Source: CAZQIC01 sp964593555 (lineage in GTDB: Bacteria > Bacteroidota > Bacteroidia > JAFLBG01). Taken from it: 56,635 nt of DNA. Below, piece after piece: positions 25,557-34,620 of the stretch (within the stretch, counting starts at the first letter, position 1; each line of letters begins with the position of its first letter). The notes beneath the pieces were generated by a model that had not been told where the DNA came from, searched no databases, and saw only the letters and a program-made list of their open reading frames with translations. A program made the position numbers and the translations under genes. The stretch is taken from contig CAZQIC010000011.1 in assembly GCA_964593555.1 (NCBI GenBank), forward strand, positions 1 to 56,635. Reading direction: 5' to 3'.

Positions 25557-26141
25557 TTAATAGTTGTACTTTGGCGCCCATTGGTTACTTCCCTCAGGCA
25601 GCAGATCAAAGAAATCCCAGATAGGGCAATAATTGTCTCCAGGGCCAAAGTAGGCTCTTGAGTTTTCGAATATCTCTCCGTTTCCATTCTTAGTAAGAAT
25701 TGTAACGCCGGGCTGGAACATTCCTTTTTCGGTCTCAAAGTTTACATCTCTTTTAAAAGTAGCCCCATTGCTGGAGTAAATTTTGAATTTCCAGTTTCTT
25801 CCTTGAGCAAACTCTTTCATTATTGTGTGTTCATCAGGAGAAACAACAACAAATGGAACCCTATTTTCGAGGTGTTGAGTAAATCCATTGTATCCGTCGG
25901 CCCAAAGAGTGCAATAAGGACAACTTTTCCCCATGTTGTGAACCAGCACCAGTTCTTTCTTGCCTTTAAAAAGCTCCGACAATGTAACAGGTTTCCCATT
26001 TATATCAATAAGCGTATAGTTCTTTACAAGTTTTGGTTTCGTTTTCTTTCTGAGATCGGATAACTGTTTCTTTTTCTCAATAAGTTCGTCCTCGAGTTTT
26101 TGTATTTCTTTGTCGATATCAGTTAGGGTTGTAGCGTTCAT
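25557..26141 (-). CDS. DUF899-family thioredoxin-like protein
   Basis: A 194-aa cytosolic protein. An N-terminal coiled coil (about 5-33, EIQKLEDELIEKKKQL) precedes a thioredoxin-like fold with NMGKSCPYCTLWADGYNG, the CPYC-type signature of the DUF899/AhpC-like group. The C-terminus (GPGDNYCPIWDFFDLLPEG) is also typical of DUF899. The enzymatic role of the family is not settled; a redox function is likely from CxxC. No signal peptide. Divergent from the following barrel gene across 65 bases. Confidence 0.85.
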   Translation of the reverse strand: MNATTLTDIDKEIQKLEDELIEKKKQLSDLRKKTKPKLVKNYTLIDINGKPVTLSELFKGKKELVLVHNMGKSCPYCTLWADGYNGFTQHLENRVPFVVVSPDEHTIMKEFAQGRNWKFKIYSSNGATFKRDVNFETEKGMFQPGVTILTKNGNGEIFENSRAYFGPGDNYCPIWDFFDLLPEGSNQWAPKYNY

Positions 26142-26182
26142 GTTAAATAAAGTTGTTTATTTTTAATTTATGACTGAAGATA

Positions 26183-26190
26183 TTAAATTT
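26183..26190 (+). promoter_or_regulatory. -7 promoter box for the small barrel gene
   Basis: TAAATTTG is a perfect TAnnTTTG match, 16 bases before the ATG at 26207, implying a very short leader. The best upstream TTG is 27 bases away, longer than typical, so the -33 element is unclear. Confidence 0.4.
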
Positions 26191-26206
26191 GTCCTAAACA
26201 AGCCCT

Positions 26207-26947
26207 ATGAAGACGAAGTTTATTCTTATCGTATTTACACTGGTATTACTGAATGTTAAATTGTTTGCTCAGGAGCCTGATAAACAACCTAAAAATGTTG
26301 TTAAATTGAATCTTGCTGCACTGGGTTTTCAGAATGTTTCTTTACAATATGAGAGGGCTTTTCATAAAAATTTTTCTTTCGCATTTCAGGGCGGGTTATT
26401 ATTATCCCGGACATTACCTAAACAATTTCAACCAAAAGAAAATAGTGATTTCAGCGATCTGAAATTTACCGGATTTAATTGCGCTTCGGAAATAAGAATT
26501 TACCTAGGTAAAAAGGCTAAACACCCGGCACCGCGGGGATTTTATATTGCTCCTTATGCGCGGTTCTCAAGTTATAAAGCCTCTGCATTTTTTATGTATA
26601 CCGATTCAAACGCGGTACCCATACAAGATGTGCCTGTTGATTTTAAAGCCACCTTTAAAGGATTTGGCGGGGGATTATTAATAGGTACTCAATTTATCAT
26701 TGCTAAAAAAGTTTCCATTGATTGGTGGATACTTGGCGGACATTTTGGTGTTGCCAGTCTGCATGGAGAAATGGATAGCCAGATAGTTCAGGATAACCAA
26801 TACAGTTTTTATGAACAGTTAGAAGAAGTTAGTGTACCATACGGTACTAAAACATTTGAAGTAAAAGGGTCTAAGGCAAGTATTAATCTTGATGGTATTC
26901 CGTTTGGCGGTATCCGGTCCGGCTTCTGTCTTGGTGTCGTATTTTAG
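26207..26947 (+). CDS. Exported outer-membrane barrel-like protein
   Basis: A 246-aa protein with a clear signal peptide (ILIVFTLVLLNVKLFAQ). The mature part starts with VVKLNLAALGFQNVSLQYERAF, a pattern common in small Bacteroidota barrels of the DUF3575 type (conversion of genome data to structure is not possible by eye). Alternating strands and the terminal segment RSGFCLGVVF support an eight- to ten-strand barrel. Function unknown. It stands alone between the DUF899 gene and htpG. Confidence 0.6.
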   Translation: MKTKFILIVFTLVLLNVKLFAQEPDKQPKNVVKLNLAALGFQNVSLQYERAFHKNFSFAFQGGLLLSRTLPKQFQPKENSDFSDLKFTGFNCASEIRIYLGKKAKHPAPRGFYIAPYARFSSYKASAFFMYTDSNAVPIQDVPVDFKATFKGFGGGLLIGTQFIIAKKVSIDWWILGGHFGVASLHGEMDSQIVQDNQYSFYEQLEEVSVPYGTKTFEVKGSKASINLDGIPFGGIRSGFCLGVVF

Positions 26948-26992
26948 TTCTTTATTGGAAATTTTCCTACCAATTGGAACGTCTAAGGTCAC

Positions 26993-27026
26993 TTTGTCAG
27001 TCTATTAAGGGATGGCACATACTTTG
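26993..27026 (+). promoter_or_regulatory. htpG: Possible promoter for htpG
   Basis: TTTG (26993-26996) lies 23 bases before TACTTTG (27020-27026), a TAnnTTG box one base short of consensus. The transcript would have a leader of about 40 bases. No CIRCE-like inverted repeat was seen in the 126-base gap, so heat control by HrcA is not indicated. Confidence 0.3.
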
Positions 27027-27073
27027 ACTAGGGTTGTGGGTTAATAGAATCTAAAATCTAAAATAATTATATC

Positions 27074-28894
27074 ATGCAAACGGGTAAAATAAATGTACAA
27101 ACGGAGAACATTTTTCCGATCATCAAAAAATTTCTTTATTCTGATCATGAAATATTTTTAAGGGAATTGGTATCCAATGCGGTTGATGCTACACAAAAGC
27201 TAAAAACCTTATCGGCAATGGGTGAAGCTAAGGGCGATATCGGAGATATCCAGATAGAAGTGGTGGTTGATAAAAAGGAAAAAACACTTACCATAAAAGA
27301 TAAAGGGATAGGTTTAACTGCCGAGGAAGTTGAAAAATACATTACACAGATCGCTTTTTCAGGTGCGGAAGAATTTGTTCAAAAATATAAGGACAAAACG
27401 CCGGAGGCGAATGCCATCATTGGTCATTTTGGATTAGGATTTTATTCCGCTTTTATGGTGGCTTCAAAAGTAGAAATAGTTTCGTTGAGCTTTAAAGATG
27501 GCTCCAAAGCTGTTCATTGGGAATGTGATGGAAGTCCTGACTATAAAATGAAGGTCGGTAAACGTAAAGAGCGTGGAACAGATATCATTCTTCATATTGC
27601 AGAAGATTCAGAAGAGTTTTTGGAAGATGCAAGAATAGAAACAATGCTTAAAAAGTATTGTAAATTTTTACCTGTAGAAATTAAGTTTGGTGAGAAGGTT
27701 ATTAATAATACCAAACCAGCCTGGGTTCGTAAACCTGCCGATCTTAACGACGAGGATTATAAGAACTTTTATAAAGAGTTATATCCAAATGTTTTTGAAG
27801 ATCCATTGTTCCATATTCACCTTAATGTTGATTATCCTTTCAACTTAACAGGAATACTTTACTTCCCAAAACTTAAAAAAACATTTGAGGCACCAAAGGA
27901 TAAAATTCAATTATACAGCAACCAGGTTTTTGTGACCGATGCTGTTGAGAATATTGTGCCCGATTTTTTAACCCTTTTAAAAGGAGTGATCGATTCACCG
28001 GATATTCCGCTTAACGTATCCAGAAGTTATTTGCAGAGTGATGCAAATGTGAAAAAGATAAGTGCACACGTTACTAAGAAAGTAGCAGATAAATTGGAAG
28101 AGCTTTTCAAAAAAGATAGAAAAGATTTTGAAGCGAAATGGGAAGACATAAAAATGTTTATTGAGTACGGTATGCTTTCTGAAGATAAGTTTTATGAAAA
28201 AGCACAAAAGTTTGCGTTGTTAAAAAACACAGATGGTAACATGTTTACATTGGAAGAATATGCATCTAAAGTAAAACCGTCCCAAACAGATAAAGACAAA
28301 AGAGTAGTTTATTTATACACTTCAAATATTAGTGATCAGCATTCTTACATAGAAACCGCGAAAGAAAAGGGATATGATGTGTTGGTGCTTGACACTCCAA
28401 TTGATTCACACTTTATCAATTTCATGGAGCAGAAATTAGAAAGCACTTCGCTGGTAAGGGTTGATGCGGATACGATTGATAGACTCATCAAAAAAGATGA
28501 GGATATGCCGAGTAAACTTACTGAAGAGCAGCAAAATGCACTTAAGCCAATTTTTGAAGAGAACGTTGCGAAGGAAAAATATACCGTGGTATTAGAAAAC
28601 CTGAGTGAAACAGACAGCCCGGTATTAATTACGCAACCTGAATTTATTCGCCGTATGAAAGATATGAGTGCGATGGGCGGAGGCGGAATGGCTTTTATGG
28701 GTATGTCTGAGATGTATAACCTTGTAGTAAATGCTAATCATCCTTTGATCACAAAAATATTGTCTGATAAAAATACTGATAACCAAAAACGCTTAGCTAA
28801 ACAGGCTATTGATCTGGCTTTGCTTTCACAAGGATTATTAAAAGGGGAGGAGCTTACTAAATTCGTTAAGCGAAGTGTTGAGATGATAGGGTAA
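27074..28894 (+). CDS. htpG: Molecular chaperone HtpG (Hsp90)
   Basis: Cytosolic ATP-dependent chaperone, 606 aa. The N-terminal GHKL ATPase shows FLRELVSNAVDATQKL with the catalytic Glu/Asn, KDKGIGL and GHFGLGFYSAF. The middle domain has KAKP-like and DIPLNVSRSYLQ segments, and the C-terminal dimerisation part ends without an MEEVD tail, as expected for bacteria. The length is in the normal range. A strong hairpin terminator follows 26 bases after the stop, so htpG is probably mostly monocistronic with limited read-through into the histidine kinase. Confidence 0.95.
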   Translation: MQTGKINVQTENIFPIIKKFLYSDHEIFLRELVSNAVDATQKLKTLSAMGEAKGDIGDIQIEVVVDKKEKTLTIKDKGIGLTAEEVEKYITQIAFSGAEEFVQKYKDKTPEANAIIGHFGLGFYSAFMVASKVEIVSLSFKDGSKAVHWECDGSPDYKMKVGKRKERGTDIILHIAEDSEEFLEDARIETMLKKYCKFLPVEIKFGEKVINNTKPAWVRKPADLNDEDYKNFYKELYPNVFEDPLFHIHLNVDYPFNLTGILYFPKLKKTFEAPKDKIQLYSNQVFVTDAVENIVPDFLTLLKGVIDSPDIPLNVSRSYLQSDANVKKISAHVTKKVADKLEELFKKDRKDFEAKWEDIKMFIEYGMLSEDKFYEKAQKFALLKNTDGNMFTLEEYASKVKPSQTDKDKRVVYLYTSNISDQHSYIETAKEKGYDVLVLDTPIDSHFINFMEQKLESTSLVRVDADTIDRLIKKDEDMPSKLTEEQQNALKPIFEENVAKEKYTVVLENLSETDSPVLITQPEFIRRMKDMSAMGGGGMAFMGMSEMYNLVVNANHPLITKILSDKNTDNQKRLAKQAIDLALLSQGLLKGEELTKFVKRSVEMIG

Positions 28895-28920
28895 TAATAT
28901 AGAAAATACGTATCTTAGTT

Positions 28921-28955
28921 ACACCTGTTGTATAATACATGCAACAGGTGTTTTT
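28921..28955 (+). terminator. Rho-independent terminator of htpG, abutting the kinase start
   Basis: A perfect 10-bp stem, ACACCTGTTG (28921-28930) with CAACAGGTGT (28942-28951), with an 11-base loop and a five-T run. It ends 5 bases before the ATG at 28961, so it could also act as a leader structure that hides the kinase translation start. Confidence 0.8.
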
Positions 28956-28960
28956 CATTT

Positions 28961-30205
28961 ATGGCTAAACTATACTACACCTTAAAAACTAACTATAGCA
29001 ATGCTTTTGATGTTGCCCGTTTTAATATAATCTGGCGCTTCAACTATGTTCTCTCTGTTTTATTTGTGTTGCTTAATATTGTGTTTTTAATTCAGGGTGA
29101 CGTTCAATCGGTTGTGCATTTTATTATTGCCTTGTTAATTACTACGGGTTCGCTTTTTTATCTTTTTAAAACGAAAAAATTTTCTACCATTTATTATTTT
29201 ATTTCTATATGCGGAATATTGTTTCCTACAGTAACCATGAATACTACAAATCACCTTCCGCATTATGGTGATATTGTGTGGTTGATCGTTGCGATATGTA
29301 TTGCTTATTTTGGCTTGGGTTCAAAAATTGGTAAATATTTTTTTCTGGCGGGCTTAATTTCCATCGCAATACATATAGGGTTTTATTTAAATATTAATTT
29401 GACAAAAATTAACCTTTTAACTACCATTGATAAAGTTGCCCTTATTACTGAACTTACAATTGCGTTTTCAATTGTCTTTTACATTATCTATCAATACACA
29501 AACCTTTATTCAATATCTGAAAAAAGCGTAATGCGAATAAATTTCGAACTCGAAAAGCAGAACAGATTTATTAATGAGCAAAACCTTGAGAAAGAAACTT
29601 TACTTAAGGAAATTCACCATCGGGTAAAAAACAACCTACAGGTTGTTTCAAGTCTACTGAATTTGCAATCCTATTCACTTAACGACAAATACGCATTGGC
29701 GGCAATTAAAGAGGGCCAGGGTCGTATAAAAACAATGGCACTACTTCATCAAAAGTTGTATCAAAATTCTCATAACATATCTGAGATTAATTTTAAGGAT
29801 TATCTCACACAATTGATCAGCATGGTAGCATCTGCATACAATAATAAAAGTAAAGTTGAAGTTAATGTGAGCGTTGAGAATATTTTTTTTGATATTGACA
29901 CTGCCGTTCCATTGGGTTTAATTGCAAATGAATTAGCAACAAATGCCTTTAAATATGCATTTGAAGACGGAGGTGATTTTTTTATTGGGATTGTCCAAAG
30001 TGGAAATGAGGAGTATGTAATGGAAATCCGGGATAATGGTAAAGGATTGCCGGCTAATATTGAAATGGAAAAAGTGAATACTTTGGGTTTAAGACTGGTT
30101 AATATACTTTCAAAACAACTAAAGGGTAAGGTAAATTATAGCTATGATAATGGATCGAAATTCGTAATTTCATTTATTGATACTTTAAAAAGAAGGGAAA
30201 TATAA
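28961..30205 (+). CDS. Membrane sensor histidine kinase, HisKA_2 family
   Basis: A 414-aa kinase. Six transmembrane segments occupy about residues 25-185 with little periplasmic loop, so the sensor is probably the membrane domain itself. A short coiled coil leads to the dimerisation box LLKEIHHRVKNNLQVVSSLL, with the phospho-acceptor likely His220, typical of HisKA_2. The ATPase domain shows NELATNAFKYAF (N box), RDNGKGLP (G1) and LGLRLVNIL. The ATG at 28961 is chosen because an upstream TTG would be translated from the terminator hairpin. The stop shares one base with the start of the response regulator (TAATG), so the pair is coupled. Confidence 0.9.
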   Translation: MAKLYYTLKTNYSNAFDVARFNIIWRFNYVLSVLFVLLNIVFLIQGDVQSVVHFIIALLITTGSLFYLFKTKKFSTIYYFISICGILFPTVTMNTTNHLPHYGDIVWLIVAICIAYFGLGSKIGKYFFLAGLISIAIHIGFYLNINLTKINLLTTIDKVALITELTIAFSIVFYIIYQYTNLYSISEKSVMRINFELEKQNRFINEQNLEKETLLKEIHHRVKNNLQVVSSLLNLQSYSLNDKYALAAIKEGQGRIKTMALLHQKLYQNSHNISEINFKDYLTQLISMVASAYNNKSKVEVNVSVENIFFDIDTAVPLGLIANELATNAFKYAFEDGGDFFIGIVQSGNEEYVMEIRDNGKGLPANIEMEKVNTLGLRLVNILSKQLKGKVNYSYDNGSKFVISFIDTLKRREI

Positions 30206-30912
30206 TGAGTTTAAAAATTTTAATTGTAGAAGACGAGGTTGTTATTGCAGAGGACATGAAAATGATGCTCGAAAATATTGGCTATGAAGTGTCCGGTGTT
30301 GCTTATACTTATAATGATGCCATTGAGATATTGAAAGGCGGAGTGCCTGATATTTCACTCATTGACATTAATCTTGGGTCGAAAAAAGATGGAATTGAAT
30401 TGGCGGATTTTATAAATAAAAATTATTTCATTCCATTTATTTACGCTACCTCAAATATAGATCCTCGGACGTTGGAAAATGCCAAACAAACCAATCCTTG
30501 CGGCTATTTGCTTAAACCTTTTGCCCAAGATGATTTGTTTACTTCAATTGAAATTGCTATAGATAATTTTCAAAAGCGAAATACATTTGGAAGTGTATTA
30601 AAAGAATTTCTTTTTGTAAAGGAAAAAAATACTTTTGTTAAAGTAAAGACTAACGATATTTTATGGCTGAAGTCGGATGGAAATTATACCGAGTTACACA
30701 CCGCCGGAAAAAATTATGTAGTTAGAGGAGTAGTGAAAAATCTTTTGGACAATCTTGATCAGCGGTTTTTAAGGGTACACAAGTCATATGTTGTTAATAT
30801 TGAAAAGGTAGATGTTATTGAGGCCACACACATACTTATTAATAAAAACGAGATTCCCCTTGGGAAAATGTATAAGGAGCTTTTGATGAGCAGGATCAAT
30901 ACATTTTCATAA
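30205..30912 (+). CDS. LytTR-family response regulator
   Basis: A 235-aa DNA-binding regulator. The receiver domain (1-120) has the acidic pair VEDE at 8-11, phospho-acceptor Asp54 in LIDINLG and the conserved Lys in LLKPF. The C-terminal LytTR domain (about 135-233) reads FVKVKTNDILWLKSDGNYTELHT and RFLRVHKSYVVN, the usual family signatures. It is the partner of the overlapping histidine kinase. Targets are unknown; LytTR proteins bind direct repeats in promoters. A possible terminator lies just downstream. Confidence 0.92.
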   Translation: MSLKILIVEDEVVIAEDMKMMLENIGYEVSGVAYTYNDAIEILKGGVPDISLIDINLGSKKDGIELADFINKNYFIPFIYATSNIDPRTLENAKQTNPCGYLLKPFAQDDLFTSIEIAIDNFQKRNTFGSVLKEFLFVKEKNTFVKVKTNDILWLKSDGNYTELHTAGKNYVVRGVVKNLLDNLDQRFLRVHKSYVVNIEKVDVIEATHILINKNEIPLGKMYKELLMSRINTFS

Positions 30913-30913
30913 C

Positions 30914-30965
30914 GGTAAACGTATCGTTCTTACCACTTTATAGAGTGTTCATACCTTTTTTTTTG
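30914..30965 (+). terminator. Possible terminator of the kinase/regulator operon
   Basis: GGTAA-ACG pairs with CGT-(TC)-TTACC around a 3-base loop (30914-30934), a small CACT/AGTG hairpin follows and a nine-T run lies at 30957-30965. The stem and the T run are separated by about 20 bases, so efficiency is doubtful. Confidence 0.4.
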
Positions 30966-31006
30966 AGGACTATTTTAATAAATAGAAATTGAGTCCTTAA
31001 TCTAAA

Positions 31007-33127
31007 ATGGTGTCTATGAAAATAAAACTCTACTTCGTTTGTCTTTCGTTATTAACATCAAGTTTATCGGGTCTTGCCCAGGTATCTATGGTTGATGATA
31101 TTTATCCCGGTTCAACAGGATCAACCCCAAAAGCAATGGCTGAACTTAATAGCAAATTGTATTTCGTTGGTCGTTCTGATACGTCCGGTTATTCCTTATT
31201 TGTATATGATGGAGTTAATGCGCCCCATGTAGTTGTTTCCGGTAACTATTGGGATTTTATAAATACTGATGAACGAAAAATCACGGTGTATAATAATAAA
31301 TTATATTTTGCTGCAACAGATTTGACAAATGGAAACGAACTTTGGTCGTATGACGGAACTAACCCTCCGGCCTTGGTTGCAGATATTAACTCGGGCGCAA
31401 GTGGATCTTCCCCGTTTTACCCTACGGTTTATAATAATAAATTATACTTCAGTGCATGGGATGGTGTAAATGGTACTGAACTTTGGTCGTATGATGGAAC
31501 AACAGCAAGTATGATTGAGCTTAAGCCGGGTTCCGATGGTTCAACACCAAGATATCTTATCGTTCACAATAACAAATTAAATTTTATTGCTGATACAGCT
31601 TCTGGCGCTATGGCAGGTTCAAGAAATTTAGTTTGGGAATATGATGGAACAAATTCTTCTGTCGTTGGTGATATTAATCCCGGAGGATTTAAGTCGCTTC
31701 AGTATACTAAAGTATTTAACAACAAACTTTATTTTATAGGAGATAATGGAGCAGGACAGCAACTTTGGTCCTATAACGGCAGTGTAAGTATGGTAACAAA
31801 TAATATTGGTGTAGCTAATCTAAATCCATACTTTACTGTTTATAACAATAACCTTTATTTTTCTGTTTATGATGGTACAAACGGTTATGAGTTATGGTCG
31901 TACGATGGTACAAATACACCTGCAATGGTTCAGGATTTGAGAACTGGTTCTAGTGGTGCTTATCCAAACTATACTACAGTGTATGATAATAAATTATATT
32001 TCAGCGCGAACGATGGTAGCACCGGTTATGAGGTATGGACATATAATGGAACGGCTTTTAGTATGATTGCGGATATTAATTCCGGCTCAGCTAGTTCAAA
32101 TCCGACAGCCCTGATCACGTTTAACAGCAAATTATATTTTTCGGCGAATAATGGTACAGATGGAAACGAACTTTGGGTTCATATGCCTTGTGTACCAACT
32201 GCTGCAACCATTTCACCTTCAGTTTGTGGCAATAACTATATAAGCCCAAGTGGAATTTACACTTGGACAGCTTCAGCTACATATATGGATACAATTCCGA
32301 ACGCTGCCGGTTGCGATAGCGTATTAACTATTAACTTAACTGTTAATCCAGCTACTGTTGCAACTATTTCACCCGCAGTTTGTGGTAGTAATTATACAAG
32401 CCCAAGTGGCATTTATACCTGGACAGCTTCTGCTACATATATGGATACAATTCCAAATCTTGCCGGTTGTGATAGCGTTTTAACTATTAACTTAATAGTT
32501 AATGCAAGTGCTACAACATCTACGGTTTCGCCTTCTGCTTGTAACAGTTATTTAAGTCCGAGCGGATTATATACCTGGACATCTTCGGCAACTTACACGG
32601 ATACAATTCCTGCAGCGGCGGGATGTGACAGCATAATAACTATCAACTTAACTATCAACACAATAAATAAAACAGTTAATCAAGCGGCGCATATATTAAC
32701 CGCTAATGAAGCCGGTGGAATGTATAGATGGCTTGATTGTAATAATAGTTATGCTGCTCTTTCCGGGGCAACAAGTCAAATATATACTGCTACTATTAAT
32801 GGAAGTTACGCTGTGGAGGTGACTAAGAATGGTTGTATTGATACGTCGGCTTGCGCTGCAGTAACAACAATTGGGATTTCTACCTTTGATAAAGTTGGAA
32901 ATTTTACAATGTATCCTAACCCGGTTTCGAATTACCTTACAATTGATAATTTGACACTGGGTAGCAGCATTAATATTTATGACGCTTTAGGACGTGTAGT
33001 TTACGAAAACCACAATGTAAGTTCTAAAATTAATATAGATGTTTTGAGTTTTTCTAATGGAGTTTATTCTGTTAGTCAAAGATGGAGTGGATTCACATCA
33101 AAGCGAATGTTGGTTGTAAATAGGTAG
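31007..33127 (+). CDS. Secreted repeat protein with T9SS type A sorting domain
   Basis: A 706-aa exported protein; a signal peptide (LYFVCLSLLTSSLSGLAQ) follows Met1 or Met4 (31007 or 31016). Residues about 30-390 hold seven or eight tandem units of about 48 aa around YNNKLYF and ELWSYDGT, the ELWxxDGT-type propeller-like repeat. Residues about 395-560 hold three 52-aa units, each with a Cys near the start (CG or CN), SPSG-YTW, and AGCDS. The last 75 residues (MYPNPVSNYLTIDN to KRMLVV) form a T9SS type A C-terminal domain, so the protein should be exported and anchored or released at the surface. Function unknown; the architecture suggests adhesion. Confidence 0.88.
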   Translation: MVSMKIKLYFVCLSLLTSSLSGLAQVSMVDDIYPGSTGSTPKAMAELNSKLYFVGRSDTSGYSLFVYDGVNAPHVVVSGNYWDFINTDERKITVYNNKLYFAATDLTNGNELWSYDGTNPPALVADINSGASGSSPFYPTVYNNKLYFSAWDGVNGTELWSYDGTTASMIELKPGSDGSTPRYLIVHNNKLNFIADTASGAMAGSRNLVWEYDGTNSSVVGDINPGGFKSLQYTKVFNNKLYFIGDNGAGQQLWSYNGSVSMVTNNIGVANLNPYFTVYNNNLYFSVYDGTNGYELWSYDGTNTPAMVQDLRTGSSGAYPNYTTVYDNKLYFSANDGSTGYEVWTYNGTAFSMIADINSGSASSNPTALITFNSKLYFSANNGTDGNELWVHMPCVPTAATISPSVCGNNYISPSGIYTWTASATYMDTIPNAAGCDSVLTINLTVNPATVATISPAVCGSNYTSPSGIYTWTASATYMDTIPNLAGCDSVLTINLIVNASATTSTVSPSACNSYLSPSGLYTWTSSATYTDTIPAAAGCDSIITINLTINTINKTVNQAAHILTANEAGGMYRWLDCNNSYAALSGATSQIYTATINGSYAVEVTKNGCIDTSACAAVTTIGISTFDKVGNFTMYPNPVSNYLTIDNLTLGSSINIYDALGRVVYENHNVSSKINIDVLSFSNGVYSVSQRWSGFTSKRMLVVNR

Positions 33128-33151
33128 AGTCGGAATAGTTTAAGTTTACAG

Positions 33152-33186
33152 AAAGCCTCTTCAAATTAAGAAGAGGCTTTTCTTTT
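33152..33186 (+). terminator. Strong bidirectional terminator between convergent genes
   Basis: Perfect 11-bp stem, AAAGCCTCTTC (33152-33162) with GAAGAGGCTTT (33170-33180), with a 7-base loop and T-rich flanks. It lies between the stops of the T9SS protein and xerD and can serve both. Confidence 0.85.
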
Positions 33187-33206
33187 AGTACAATAACAAT
33201 TTAAAA

Positions 33207-34136
33207 TTATTTTGTTTGTTTTGGCTTGTCGAGAGGTTTTGCTCTTGGATGAAAATCCATGATCGTTTTCTTTAGAAAATCTCTGTTCAGGTGTGTGTAA
33301 ATTTCTGTTGTTGTGATTGATTCATGACCGAGCATTTCCTGCACTGCTCTTAGATCTGCACCACCTTCAACTAAATGAGTCGCGAATGAATGGCGGAATG
33401 TATGGGGGCTAATACTTTTTTTGATCCCAGCCCTTACGGCTAATTCTTTTATTATGGTGAATACCATCACTCTTGAAAGTTTATTGCCACGTCTGTTAAG
33501 AAATAAGATATCCTCCGCCCCTTTTTTAATATCTACATGACATCGGATATGTTCCTGATAGCTGATAATATATTTCAATGCCAGACTGCCGATGGGTACC
33601 AGCCTTTCCTTGTTTCCTTTTCCTGTTATTCTTATAAAACCATCTTTGAAAAACAGGTTGGAAATTTTTAATCCAACCAGTTCAGATACCCGCAAGCCAC
33701 AACTGTAAAGGGTTTCAAGCATTGCCTTATTTCTTCCACCTTCCGGCTTCGAGAGATCAATGGCGGCGATCAGTTTTTCTATTTCTGCAATATTTAATGT
33801 GTCCGGAAGTTTTCGGGAAGTTTTCGGGGCTTCAATTAATTGTGTCGGATCTGTTTTGGAAATGTTTTCAATGAGCAGGTATTTGTAGAACGATTTAATC
33901 CCCGATAATATTCTCGCCTGCGAAGTGGCAGTCATCCCCAATTCATTGAGCCAGGAAAGAAATTCCTGCAAGTGCTCCAGCGTAATGTCTGCAGGAGAAA
34001 CTGTGATTTTTTTAAACTCCAGGAACTGAACTATTTTTTCAATATCCCTTTCATAGGCTTCAATGGAGTTCCCGGAAAGCGATTTCTCGAGCTTTAAGTA
34101 GGATTTAAATCCTGTTATGTAAGCTTTCCAGTTCAT
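33207..34136 (-). CDS. xerD: Tyrosine recombinase XerD
   Basis: Site-specific recombinase of 309 aa for chromosome dimer resolution. An N-terminal SAM-like core-binding domain (1-95) precedes the catalytic domain with Arg in SCGLRVSEL, Lys in GKGNKERLVP, HTFRHSFATH (His-x-x-Arg), GHES and the nucleophilic Tyr in TEIYTH. The length and motifs match chromosomal XerC/XerD rather than a phage integrase, and no phage genes or attachment site are near. XerD is preferred over XerC by general similarity, not proven. Divergent from aroQ across 36 bases. Confidence 0.88.
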   Translation of the reverse strand: MNWKAYITGFKSYLKLEKSLSGNSIEAYERDIEKIVQFLEFKKITVSPADITLEHLQEFLSWLNELGMTATSQARILSGIKSFYKYLLIENISKTDPTQLIEAPKTSRKLPDTLNIAEIEKLIAAIDLSKPEGGRNKAMLETLYSCGLRVSELVGLKISNLFFKDGFIRITGKGNKERLVPIGSLALKYIISYQEHIRCHVDIKKGAEDILFLNRRGNKLSRVMVFTIIKELAVRAGIKKSISPHTFRHSFATHLVEGGADLRAVQEMLGHESITTTEIYTHLNRDFLKKTIMDFHPRAKPLDKPKQTK

Positions 34137-34140
34137 TGAT

Positions 34141-34157
34141 TATCTTTAGCAAAATTA
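34141..34157. promoter_or_regulatory. Back-to-back -7 boxes between xerD and aroQ
   Basis: On the plus strand TATCTTTA (34141-34148) is one base from TAnnTTTG and serves aroQ. On the minus strand TAATTTTG (34157-34150) is a perfect match facing xerD. Both sit in the 36-base divergent gap; their -33 elements would lie in the opposite genes. Confidence 0.35.
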
Positions 34158-34172
34158 GACAAGTTTTCGCTG

Positions 34173-34604
34173 ATGAAGCTTATTATTATTAACGGTCCAA
34201 ATCTTAATTTATTAGGTGAGCGTGAGCCGGGTATTTATGGTTCACAATCATTTGAAGTTTTTTTTGAAGCCCTTCAAAAGAAATATCCATCTCTCGGACT
34301 TTATTATTATCAAAGCAATGTAGAGGGAGAATTAATAAATAAACTTCAGGAAGTACGAAATGATTTTGATGGTGTTATATTAAATGCCGGGGGATATACT
34401 CATACTTCCGTTGCACTGGCCGATTGTATAGCGGCGATAAAAATTCCGGTTATCGAAGTGCACATTTCAAATATCTATGCGCGGGAAGAATTCAGACATC
34501 ATTCATTGATCGCTTCCAAGTGTAAGGGCTCTATAACAGGCTTCGGGCTTGATTCTTACAGGCTTGCAATAGAGAGTTTTGTCAACGTTCTCCGAAGCTC
34601 TTAG
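34173..34604 (+). CDS. aroQ: Type II 3-dehydroquinate dehydratase
   Basis: Third step of the shikimate pathway, 3-dehydroquinate to 3-dehydroshikimate, as a cytosolic dodecamer. The 143-aa protein has NGPNLNLLGEREPGIYG (catalytic Arg and Tyr loop), NAGGYTHTSVAL, EVHISNIYAREEFRHHS and KGSITGFG, all diagnostic of type II enzymes. It is a single gene between xerD and a glycosyltransferase; aro genes are not clustered here. Confidence 0.95.
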   Translation: MKLIIINGPNLNLLGEREPGIYGSQSFEVFFEALQKKYPSLGLYYYQSNVEGELINKLQEVRNDFDGVILNAGGYTHTSVALADCIAAIKIPVIEVHISNIYAREEFRHHSLIASKCKGSITGFGLDSYRLAIESFVNVLRSS

Positions 34605-34620
34605 AGCGTAGGAGAATTGC

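Noticed and set aside
26948..27073. CIRCE heat-shock operator before htpG
   Set aside because: No TTAGCACTC-type inverted repeat is present.
28928..28960. TTG at 28928 as start of the histidine kinase
   Set aside because: It would be translated from the terminator hairpin of htpG; the ATG at 28961 is a better start.
32180..32660. DNA repeat array in the T9SS gene
   Set aside because: The repeats keep the reading frame and encode 52-aa protein units, so they are part of the coding sequence.
33207..34136. Phage or island integrase
   Set aside because: The protein has XerC/D length and motifs, stands beside aroQ, and no phage genes, tRNA or direct attachment repeats were seen.
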